Below, piece by piece: positions 54,342-61,401 of a stretch of 64,000 nucleotides of DNA; position 1 is the stretch's first letter; each line of letters opens with the position of its first letter. The notes under the pieces are model-generated. The model was not told the origin of the DNA. It searched no databases and saw nothing but the letters and a program-made list of their open reading frames with translations. A program made the translations under genes and the position numbers. Source of the DNA: Opitutaceae bacterium EW11 (GTDB lineage Bacteria > Verrucomicrobiota > Verrucomicrobiia > Opitutales > Opitutaceae); contig QAYY01000001.1 of assembly GCA_003054665.1 (NCBI GenBank), forward strand, positions 919,501 to 983,500. The letters run 5' to 3'.

Positions 54342-55529
54342 ATGAACTCCTCCGCGCCGCGCCCGGCGACGCTCTGCGCCCATGGCGGCCAACGGCATGA
54401 GGCGCGGAAAGGGAACCAGCCGCTCCAGCCCGCGATCGCGCAGACTGCGGTCTTCGAGCTCGGCACGGCAGCCGACGCCGAAGCGATCTTCTCCCACGCT
54501 CGCGACGGCTATGCCTATTCGCGTTTCGGCAATCCGTCGGTCGATGCGCTCGCCACCCTCCTCGCCGAACTCGAGGGCGGCGCGGGCGCACTCGTCACCA
54601 GTTCCGGCAATGCCGCCACCCTCTGCGCCATCACCACGGCGCTCGACGGTCGCACCGGTCCGCTGGTGACCCATCCGGACATTTACGGCGGCAGCTTCGA
54701 ACTGCTCCGCATTCTTTCCTCCGTTTACCGCGTCGCGGTGGAATTCGCCGATCCGTCGCGCGAGGAAACCTGGCTCGCCGCCGTGTCCCGGGCCGGAGCC
54801 GTGCTCGTCGAAACGCCATCGAACCCGCTCATGCGGCTGATCGACATCGAGCGCACGGCGCAGACGGCCCGCATCGCGGGTGCGCCCGTCATCGTCGACA
54901 ACACCGTCGCGACGCCGATGAACCAGCAGCCTCTCTCCCGGGGCGCGGACTGGGTCGTTCACTCCAGCACGAAATACCTCAACGGCCACGCGGACATGAT
55001 CGGCGGTTGTCTCGTTTCCCGGGAGCCGCTCACTTCGCGCCATCGGGCGATCCACAAGAATCTCGGCGGCACCGTGAATGCCCTGGACGCCTGGCTGGTG
55101 CATCGCGGGCTCCGCACGTTTCCCCTGCGCATGGAGGCGCACAATCGCAACGGCACGGCGATCGCGGAATGGCTTCAACAGCGGCGAGAGATCGCCCGCG
55201 TATTCTACCCAGGACTACCTTCGCACCCGCAGGCCGACCTCTTCCGGCGTCAGATGAGCCACGGCGGCGGACTGCTGTCGTTCGAACTCAAAGGCGGCGA
55301 GCCGGCCGCGCTGCGTTTCATCGACCGGCTGCGGCTGATCGTGCACGCCGTCAGCCTCGGAGGAACGGAAACCCTCGCGACGCGCCCGTCGAAAACAAGC
55401 CACCGGGGAATGACGCCCGAAGCGCGCCAGCAGGCCGGTATCGGAGACGGACTCATCCGCCTCGCGCTCGGCATCGAGGCGGTGGAGGACGTGATCGACG
55501 ACCTCGAGCAGGCGATCTCCGAAACGTAA
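54342..55529 (+). CDS. Cys/Met metabolism PLP-dependent lyase/synthase
   Basis: 395 residues from ATG 54342. Trans-sulfuration family (cystathionine gamma-synthase, gamma-lyase, O-acyl-homoserine sulfhydrylase): QPLQPAIAQTAVFELG, YAYSRFGNPSVDALATLLAE (phosphate contact), HPDIYGGSFELLRI and the PLP Lys211 in HSSTKYLNGHADMIGG. The C-terminal VSLGGTETLATRPSKTSHRG is usual for these enzymes. Sub-type cannot be fixed by eye; no met gene neighbours. Lone gene, 13-kb distance from any other amino-acid gene seen here. Confidence 0.9.
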   Translation: MNSSAPRPATLCAHGGQRHEARKGNQPLQPAIAQTAVFELGTAADAEAIFSHARDGYAYSRFGNPSVDALATLLAELEGGAGALVTSSGNAATLCAITTALDGRTGPLVTHPDIYGGSFELLRILSSVYRVAVEFADPSREETWLAAVSRAGAVLVETPSNPLMRLIDIERTAQTARIAGAPVIVDNTVATPMNQQPLSRGADWVVHSSTKYLNGHADMIGGCLVSREPLTSRHRAIHKNLGGTVNALDAWLVHRGLRTFPLRMEAHNRNGTAIAEWLQQRREIARVFYPGLPSHPQADLFRRQMSHGGGLLSFELKGGEPAALRFIDRLRLIVHAVSLGGTETLATRPSKTSHRGMTPEARQQAGIGDGLIRLALGIEAVEDVIDDLEQAISET

Positions 55530-55536
55530 CCCCCGC

Positions 55537-55968
55537 TCACTTCGCCGGACCGCGGGGGTATTTGTCGTACTTCGGCAGCGTCGGATCGAGCGGATCCCAC
55601 GGCTGAACGTCGCACGTCCAGATTTCCGCCTGCGCCTTGAACCAGCTCGGGTCGTCGAGGCTGGACGCCGGGACGCCAAGTCCCGTCGAGCCGGGGCTCT
55701 CGCCACCCGTGACGCGGGAACCGCACTCCGGGCAAAACCCGCGCCGATGGGTTCCCCACCCTTCGCTCTGCGTCACGTGATGGCGCAACGTGCCTTTCGT
55801 GATCTTGAACTTGCCCGCCGGGATGTAAACGACCGGCGTGTACGGTCCGCCGGAGAGCCTCTGGCAGTCGCGGCAGTGGCATTTCAGCATATGGATCTCG
55901 GAGGGAGCAGCAGTGCATTCGTAGCGAATTGCACCGCAGAGGCAGCCGCCAGTGAACGGAGATATCAT
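55537..55968 (-). CDS. GFA-family (CENP-V/GFA) zinc protein
   Basis: 143 residues. Family of glutathione-dependent formaldehyde-activating enzymes, though most members have unproven activity. The Cys pattern is complete: [22 protein letters not shown] and FCPECGSRV, giving seven Cys for two zinc sites. No signal peptide, cytosolic. Convergent with the PLP gene (7 bp between stops), divergent from the DUF1348 gene. Confidence 0.9.
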   Translation of the reverse strand: MISPFTGGCLCGAIRYECTAAPSEIHMLKCHCRDCQRLSGGPYTPVVYIPAGKFKITKGTLRHHVTQSEGWGTHRRGFCPECGSRVTGGESPGSTGLGVPASSLDDPSWFKAQAEIWTCDVQPWDPLDPTLPKYDKYPRGPAK

Positions 55969-56075
55969 GGGAGGATAACGTCAGCACATCGGTTCAACTC
56001 GACCGCCGGTACAGGCAGGTGCCCGGTGGACGGCGCGGCGCAACTGCACTCAGTAAGCGCCGCACACACACCACC

Positions 56076-56555
56076 ATGAACCCAAATGGAAACCCGCGTC
56101 CACCCTTGCCTCCGTTCGACCGCGAGTCCGCCGAGAAAAAGGTTCGGCTCGCAGAAGACGCCTGGAACAGCCGCGATCCCGAACGCGTGGCGCTGGCCTA
56201 CACCGTCGACAGCGCCTGGAGAAACCGCGCCGAATTCCTCGCCGGGCGACCGTCCATCGTGGAGTTCCTTCGGCGAAAATGGACGCGCGAGCTCGAATAC
56301 CGGCTGATCAAGGAACTCTGGGCGTTCACCGAAAACCGCATCGCCGTGCGGTTCGCGTACGAGTGGCGCGACGACGGCGGAAACTGGTTTCGCTCGTATG
56401 GAAACGAGAACTGGGAATTCGACGCGGAAGGCCACATGGCCCGACGGGTCGCCAGCATCAACGATCTGCCCATCTCCGCCACCGAACGAAAGTATCACTG
56501 GCCCCTCGGCCGGAGGCCCGACGACCATCCCGGGTTGTCGGACCTCGGTTTCTAG
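56076..56555 (+). CDS. DUF1348, NTF2-like protein
   Basis: 159 residues. NTF2/SnoaL-like fold with the DUF1348 look: [60 protein letters not shown] and [11 protein letters not shown]. It is a small cytosolic protein; function unknown, some relatives are induced by stress. The OsmC gene follows after 34 bp and may be in the same operon. Confidence 0.88.
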   Translation: MNPNGNPRPPLPPFDRESAEKKVRLAEDAWNSRDPERVALAYTVDSAWRNRAEFLAGRPSIVEFLRRKWTRELEYRLIKELWAFTENRIAVRFAYEWRDDGGNWFRSYGNENWEFDAEGHMARRVASINDLPISATERKYHWPLGRRPDDHPGLSDLGF

Positions 56556-56589
56556 AGGCTGTCTCCGCTCTGCTGATACGCTCACACCC

Positions 56590-57057
56590 ATGAAACGTCA
56601 CACCTACACCGCTGCGACGGTATGGACCGGCAACGACGGCACCGGCACCCAGACCTACAAGAGCTACCGTCGCGATCACACGCTGTCTGCGCCCGGCCGG
56701 CCGGAACTCCTCGCGTCGAGCGACCCGGCGTTCCGCGGCGACCCGGCGCGCTACAACCCCGAGATCCTTCTCGTGGCGAGCCTCTCCTCGTGCCACATGC
56801 TCTGGTACCTGCACCTCTGCTCGGCCAACGGAATCGTCGTCCAAGCCTACCGCGACGATCCGGTCGGCGAAATGGAGGAGGCCGACAACGGCTCCGGAAA
56901 ATTCGTGCGCGTCGTGCTCCATCCCACCGTCACGATCCAACCGGGAGGCGATGTCGCTCGCGCCAAGGCGCTGCACGAGGAAGCCCACCGCTATTGCTTC
57001 ATCGCCAATTCGGTGAACTTCCCCGTCGAAACGGAACCCACCGTCGCCACCGCCTAG
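56590..57057 (+). CDS. OsmC-family peroxiredoxin-like protein
   Basis: 155 residues. OsmC/Ohr fold that reduces organic hydroperoxides. The peroxidatic Cys68 is in LLVASLSSCHMLWYLHLC and the resolving-type Cys136 in HRYCFIANSVN; a third Cys (77) is two turns after the first. The N-terminal KSYRRDHTLSAPGRPELLAS is family-like. Together with the GFA, DUF1348 and CMD genes it makes a set of small stress/detoxification proteins. Confidence 0.9.
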   Translation: MKRHTYTAATVWTGNDGTGTQTYKSYRRDHTLSAPGRPELLASSDPAFRGDPARYNPEILLVASLSSCHMLWYLHLCSANGIVVQAYRDDPVGEMEEADNGSGKFVRVVLHPTVTIQPGGDVARAKALHEEAHRYCFIANSVNFPVETEPTVATA

Positions 57058-57192
57058 GCGGACCGAACAGCCGCACCCGAGGGCAGTGTGAAAACCCGCG
57101 GGCGCGTTCGTCTTCCGGACGGCGCGTTCGCGGGCGCCCCGGGCCATTGCCCGCGCCCGGTGAGTCCCGACGGGATTCCGTCTCGGCGGGCG

Positions 57193-57219
57193 TGTCACAA
57201 AACGCGCACCTGGTTCGTC
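57193..57219 (+). promoter_or_regulatory. ECF41-type promoter
   Basis: TGTCACA (57193-57199), exactly 16 bp, then CGTC (57216-57219): the published ECF41 promoter consensus without mismatch. The -10 end places transcription start near 57226, ahead of the decarboxylase gene, and the ECF41 sigma gene stands downstream. Confidence 0.75.
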
Positions 57220-57256
57220 TCGTTGGGTTGTGATGAATACGATCGAAAGCGAAACG

Positions 57257-57712
57257 ATGACCACGAACCAACCTCGGCTGAACTACCGCACGGCATCTCC
57301 CGTCGTGATGCCGGCCATGCTCGGCCTCCAACAGGCCGTGAACAACAGCGGCCTCGAAAAAAGCCTCCTGGAGCTGGTGAAGCTCCGCACCTCCCTGATC
57401 AATCGCTGCGCGTTCTGCATCGACATGCACTTCCGCGAAGCCAAGGCCGACGGCGAGACCGAACAACGCCTGCTGCTCCTCAGCGCCTGGGAGGAAGTCG
57501 ACCTCTACACGCCTCGCGAGCGCGCCGCGCTTCGCTGGACCGACGCCCTCACGCGCCTCTCGCAAGACGGTGTGTCGGACGAGACCTTCGAAGCCGCGCA
57601 CGCGGAATTCTCGGACGCCGAACTCGCCGCACTAACCCTCGCGATCGTCGCCATCAACGGCTGGAACCGCTTCAGCGTCGGCTTCCGCGTGCCGCCGGGA
57701 TTCCGCGGCTGA
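57257..57712 (+). CDS. Carboxymuconolactone decarboxylase/AhpD-like protein (ECF41 target)
   Basis: 151 residues from ATG 57257 (MTTNQPRLNYRTASPVVMPA). ATG 57233 is in frame but would leave only a ~7-nt leader from the expected transcription start, so 57257 is preferred. AhpD/CMD fold with active-site LINRCAFCIDMHFREAKADG (Cys51, Cys54 and His58), a CxxC thiol-peroxidase-like centre. ECF41 sigma genes nearly always have a CMD-, oxidoreductase- or epimerase-like neighbour (COE), and this is the CMD case. It is transcribed toward the sigma gene, with a strong hairpin between. Confidence 0.88.
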   Translation: MTTNQPRLNYRTASPVVMPAMLGLQQAVNNSGLEKSLLELVKLRTSLINRCAFCIDMHFREAKADGETEQRLLLLSAWEEVDLYTPRERAALRWTDALTRLSQDGVSDETFEAAHAEFSDAELAALTLAIVAINGWNRFSVGFRVPPGFRG

Positions 57713-57719
57713 TCTTCCC

Positions 57720-57746
57720 TGCCGGCGGTCGCACGATCCGCCGGCA
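57720..57746. terminator. Perfect hairpin between CMD and ECF41 genes
   Basis: 9-bp stem TGCCGGCGG/CCGCCGGCA with a 9-nt loop, 8 bp past the CMD stop and 15 bp before the sigma ATG. It may end or attenuate the transcript so that the sigma factor is made less than its target. Confidence 0.5.
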
Positions 57747-57760
57747 TCCTCTTCCCCGCC

Positions 57761-58663
57761 ATGGACTCCGTCTTTTCGGAAAACCGCTCCCTGCTCTTCG
57801 GAATTGCCTACCGCATGCTCGGCCGAGTGGCCGATGCCGAGGATGTCGTTCAGGAAACCTTCTTGCGCTGGCAACGTCAGGACCCGGCGAAAATCGTCTC
57901 CCCGAAAGCCTGGCTCATCTCGGCCGTCACCCGGCTGAGCATCGACCAGCTTCGCTCCGCGCGCCGCCAGCGCGAAGAGTACGTCGGCGTGTGGTTGCCG
58001 GAGCCGATCGTCGGCGCGGATACGGTGACGCCGGCCGACACCGCCGCGCTCGCGGATTCCCTCGGCATGGCCTTCATGACGATGCTGGAAACACTCTCGC
58101 CAGTGGAGCGCGCCGTCTTTCTCCTGCGCGAAGTGTTCGACTACGAGTTCGCCGAGATCGCGCGGATCGTCGGGAAAACCGAGGTCAACTGCCGCAAGAT
58201 TGTCGGCCGCGCCAAAGAGCGGCTCGGCGGACGCGACGCACCCAGCTCCGCCCGTGCCTCCGCCGCAGAACCGATCGTGAAGCGTTTTCTCAGCGCCTGC
58301 TCGACGGGAAATGTCTCGGAGCTTCTGGCGGTACTGACCGACGACGTCGTCCTCTACACCGACGGCGGAGCCCGCGTGCGCGCCGCCCGACGGCCGATTC
58401 GCACCGCCGACCGCGTCTCTCGTTTCTTCGCCGGCATCCGCCACCGCTCGATGCTTGGCGCGGAGATTCAGTTCATTCGGGTCAACGGCGAGTTCGGAGT
58501 TCTCATCCGGAGCCCGAGCGGGCGCACGACGGTCACGGCCTTCGCCTTCGACGGAGACCGCATCAAGGAAATCTACAGCGTCAGCAATCCCGAGAAACTG
58601 CGGGACCTTCCGCCGCCGCGCGCGAAGCCGCCGGCCATGGGCACCGACGCCGGCCGCAACTAA
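57761..58663 (+). CDS. ECF41-group sigma factor with SnoaL-like C-terminal domain
   Basis: 300 residues. Region 2: FGIAYRMLGRVADAEDVVQE and TFLRWQRQDPAKIVSPKAWL; region 4: LSPVERAVFLLREVFDYEFA and EIARIVGKTEVNCRKIVGRA. Residues 185-300 are the SnoaL/NTF2-like extension that in ECF41 replaces a separate anti-sigma factor (AAEPIVKRFLSACSTGNVSE, DVVLYTDGGA and a final FAFDGDRIKEIYSVSNPEKL). The NPDKL-type motif near the end, required for control in studied members, reads NPEKL here. There is no anti-sigma gene. The likely target is the CMD gene upstream, through the promoter at 57193. Confidence 0.92.
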   Translation: MDSVFSENRSLLFGIAYRMLGRVADAEDVVQETFLRWQRQDPAKIVSPKAWLISAVTRLSIDQLRSARRQREEYVGVWLPEPIVGADTVTPADTAALADSLGMAFMTMLETLSPVERAVFLLREVFDYEFAEIARIVGKTEVNCRKIVGRAKERLGGRDAPSSARASAAEPIVKRFLSACSTGNVSELLAVLTDDVVLYTDGGARVRAARRPIRTADRVSRFFAGIRHRSMLGAEIQFIRVNGEFGVLIRSPSGRTTVTAFAFDGDRIKEIYSVSNPEKLRDLPPPRAKPPAMGTDAGRN

Positions 58664-58737
58664 GACGTGTATCCGCCCCGCCCGCACGGCTCACCGCCGA
58701 CGGGTGATAGGCGACGCGCCAGCGCAGATCCGGACCC

Positions 58738-58776
58738 CTCGCGCGCCACAGGGACGTGTCGCGCCACCCGCAAGCG
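58738..58776 (-). repeat. REP-like repeat, family B copy
   Basis: 31 bp (58738-58768) identical to 31427-31457; core CACAGGGACGTGTCGCGCC; then CCGCAAGCG, as in family A. The rest of 58664-59025 has no gene. Confidence 0.85.
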
Positions 58777-59025
58777 TGTTTTTCGGAGACAAGCGGCCGG
58801 CGTGGAATGCCACTCGCTGGCGTGCAACCGCTGCGACGCTTCCCGGTCGGTGCAGCGCAACACACGCGAGAGCGGAGAAATGGGAGGGGAACGTCATTCA
58901 GCGGTCGGGAGAATCCCCGGAGCCGTGGCGGAATTCACCGCGCGGCCGCCGTACCGTCGCCGCATCCGAACTACGGATACCCGAACCGCCGGCGAAGGAC
59001 GTGTGCAGCGCACTTTCCACCTGCC

Positions 59026-59664
59026 ATGAAACGTCTCTCCGCCCACCTCGTCCTGCTTACCGCGCTTCTCGCGCTCTCCGGCATCGTCCCCGAAGCCCAC
59101 GCTCAGCTTGTCGATTTCGACGATCTTCCTCCCGCCCCGGGCGACTGGATTCCATCCGACTACCACGGGATGCACTGGTACAACTTCCAATATCTCACCG
59201 GCAACACGCTCCCGGGCTCGGGCTACGAGGTCGGGACAATCTCGCCCGGCAACGTCGCCTACAACGGTTTTGGTCAACCCGCGGTTTTCTGGGACGACGC
59301 ACCGTTCGATTTGACGAGCCTTTTCCTCACGGCCGCCTGGAACGACGATCTGTCGGTCACGCTCCTGGGCTTCAGCCGCGGCGAACTGGCCTATGATCGT
59401 TCGCTCACCGTCAGCACGGACAAACCCACCTTCGTGTTTCTCGACTGGTACAACGTCGACGTGGTCTACCTCGCCACGTCGGGAGGCATTCCCAACCCGG
59501 ATTCGATCGGCGTCGGAACCCACGTCGCGATCGACAATATGCTTTTCAACCGCAACTACCCGGTGCCCGAGCCCGCCACCTGGGGCACCGCGGGAGCAGT
59601 TCTGCTCGGCATGCTCTCGCTGAGTCGCTTCCGCCTGGGTTCCCGCAAATCGGGTATAACCTGA
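59026..59664 (+). CDS. PEP-CTERM exported protein
   Basis: 212 residues. Signal peptide (MKRLSAHLVLLTALLALSGI, cleaved near AHA). The C-terminus has the PEP-CTERM sorting signal YPVPEPATWGTAGAVLLGML followed by basic SRFRLGSRK. Between them lies a strand-rich domain (QLVDFDDLPPAPGDWIPSDY, YEVGTISPGNVAYNGFG, LSVTLLGFSRGELAYD) of the kind seen in many such proteins. An exosortase should anchor or release it at the cell surface. No exosortase gene is visible here. Confidence 0.87.
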   Translation: MKRLSAHLVLLTALLALSGIVPEAHAQLVDFDDLPPAPGDWIPSDYHGMHWYNFQYLTGNTLPGSGYEVGTISPGNVAYNGFGQPAVFWDDAPFDLTSLFLTAAWNDDLSVTLLGFSRGELAYDRSLTVSTDKPTFVFLDWYNVDVVYLATSGGIPNPDSIGVGTHVAIDNMLFNRNYPVPEPATWGTAGAVLLGMLSLSRFRLGSRKSGIT

Positions 59665-59932
59665 GAGGCTAAACCGGTCCGTCGGCGCGCGTCTCTTCGC
59701 CGTGAGCCACGGATATCCACGAAACCGCTACCGCTTTGACGTCCGCGCAGACTCCCAACCGTTGAATGACTTTCCCCTTCGCACGACGCTGAGCCGGACC
59801 CAAAACACGCTTTAGGCACACCCAGATCCGTGGGCAGGATTTTCAGGGGAAGCCGCAGACAGACATCAGTGTTTCCCTGAATACGCCCGCCTGTACACGC
59901 AAGCTGACGGCGGAAAGAGTCACTCCGTCATC

Positions 59933-61030
59933 ATGAACACCTCGTCATGGCTTTGGGGGAGTCGCTTAACCGCCTTGGGCTTCAGCGTAGGCCTGGGCCT
60001 GACACCGCTCACTACAAGAGCGCAGTTGTCGTTCGACCTGATTCACGATCCGTCGATGAACGCGCAGGCGTTGGCCGGATTTCAAATGGCCGCCAACCGG
60101 TGGTCGTCCGTGCTCCAGGATCACGTCACCGTCACGATCAACATCGGTTTCTCGTCTCTCGGTGCCGGAATTCTGGGCCAAACCGGATCGACCGGCGGCT
60201 GGGTTGATTACAGCTCGTTCAAACTGGCGCTCGCCTATGACGCCACGTCGAAACTCGACGTTTCCGCCGTGACGTCGCTGCAGCCCGGCTCGTCGTTCAG
60301 CATGCTGATCAACCGCACCGCGGACAATCCGAACGGCCCGGGAAGCGCCGTGCCGTATCTCGACAATGACGGCAGCGACAACAACTCCTACGTCCGCATG
60401 ACGATCGCAAACGCTCGAGCGCTCGGACTGTACTCTTCATCGGGCGGGGCGAGCGATGGCACAATCCGGTTCAACTCGGACTTCGCGTTCGACTTCGATC
60501 CGACCGACGGCATCGACGCCGACAAGATCGACTTCGTCGGCGTGGCCACGCACGAGATCGGACACGCACTCGGCTTCATCAGCGGCGTCGACACGCTCAC
60601 CTACAACAGCCCTCCGTTCGGTGGGCCCTATCCCTCCGACGCTTTCGTCTATGTTTCCCCGCTCGACTTCTTCCGCTACTCGGTCGACAGCCGTGCGCAG
60701 GGCAAAGGCGTGATCGATTACACCGCCGACACCCGCATGAAATACTTCTCCGTCGATGGCGGAAACACCGGCTTGGCGCTCTTCTCGACCGGCGAATCGG
60801 GCGACGGATGGCAGGCCAGCCACTGGATCGACAACTGGGGCTACGGCATCATGGATCCCGCCGCTGCCTACGGTGAACTGCTCTCGCTTTCCAAGACGGA
60901 TGTCGCGGCGTTCGACGCCATCGGCTGGGACACGGTCCGCGCCGTGCCCGAGCCGTCCACCTACGGACTGATCGGCGCCGGGATGCTGGGCCTCGCAATG
61001 ATCCTCCGGCGGCGTCGCGTCCGCCGCTGA
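59933..61030 (+). CDS. PEP-CTERM metalloprotease (NF038122-like)
   Basis: 365 residues. Signal peptide (LTALGFSVGLGLTPLTTRAQ). The metzincin zinc site is THEIGHALGFISG, with His207, Glu208 and His211 visible and GIMDPAA as a candidate Met-turn. Typical of the NF038122 PEP-CTERM peptidase group: FQMAANRWSSVLQDHVTVTI near the start. The tail is VPEPSTYGLIGAGMLGLAMI followed by RRRR, a complete PEP-CTERM signal. Both PEP-CTERM genes are tandem; a strong terminator follows. Confidence 0.88.
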   Translation: MNTSSWLWGSRLTALGFSVGLGLTPLTTRAQLSFDLIHDPSMNAQALAGFQMAANRWSSVLQDHVTVTINIGFSSLGAGILGQTGSTGGWVDYSSFKLALAYDATSKLDVSAVTSLQPGSSFSMLINRTADNPNGPGSAVPYLDNDGSDNNSYVRMTIANARALGLYSSSGGASDGTIRFNSDFAFDFDPTDGIDADKIDFVGVATHEIGHALGFISGVDTLTYNSPPFGGPYPSDAFVYVSPLDFFRYSVDSRAQGKGVIDYTADTRMKYFSVDGGNTGLALFSTGESGDGWQASHWIDNWGYGIMDPAAAYGELLSLSKTDVAAFDAIGWDTVRAVPEPSTYGLIGAGMLGLAMILRRRRVRR

Positions 61031-61050
61031 TCCCTCCAAGAATTCTTCGA

Positions 61051-61084
61051 GCGCCCAGCCAAGATCGGCTGGGCGCTTTTTTTT
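61051..61084 (+). terminator. Intrinsic terminator after PEP-CTERM protease gene
   Basis: Perfect 10-bp stem GCGCCCAGCC/GGCTGGGCGC with 6-nt loop AAGATC, then eight T (61077-61084). The best terminator in the window. Confidence 0.93.
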
Positions 61085-61216
61085 GCCTCCAGGCGCCAGA
61101 ACCGTCGACGGTTCAGCCGAACCTCGTCGACGCCGGCCCTCCTGTCGGAGTGGGCGAGGTTCTCGGAGCGCCGGCCGCCGGCGCCCCCAGGAAAGACGCT
61201 TCGACGCCTATCTCAT

Positions 61217-61276
61217 CGGCATCGGATTCCGATGCCGAGCCACGGACAGCACCGCGCCCTCCACGGTGGGTCCGAG
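61217..61276 (+). repeat. Palindrome-centred dispersed repeat, copy 2
   Basis: Second copy of the element at 5720-5780, same orientation; perfect GCATCGGA-T-TCCGATGC and shared CCGCGCCCTCCA. It stands about 130 bp before the GH2 gene. The rest of 61085-61401 has no recognisable gene. Confidence 0.75.
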
Positions 61277-61401
61277 AGGTCTATCAAGTCCGATGGTGAT
61301 ACATCCCGCATTCCGCCTTCTCGCTCAGCGCCCGAAATCGAACGGTCTGCGTGTGTCGCGTTTTCCCCGACGGGGTTTTTGTGCTCCTTTTGCTCCACCG
61401 C

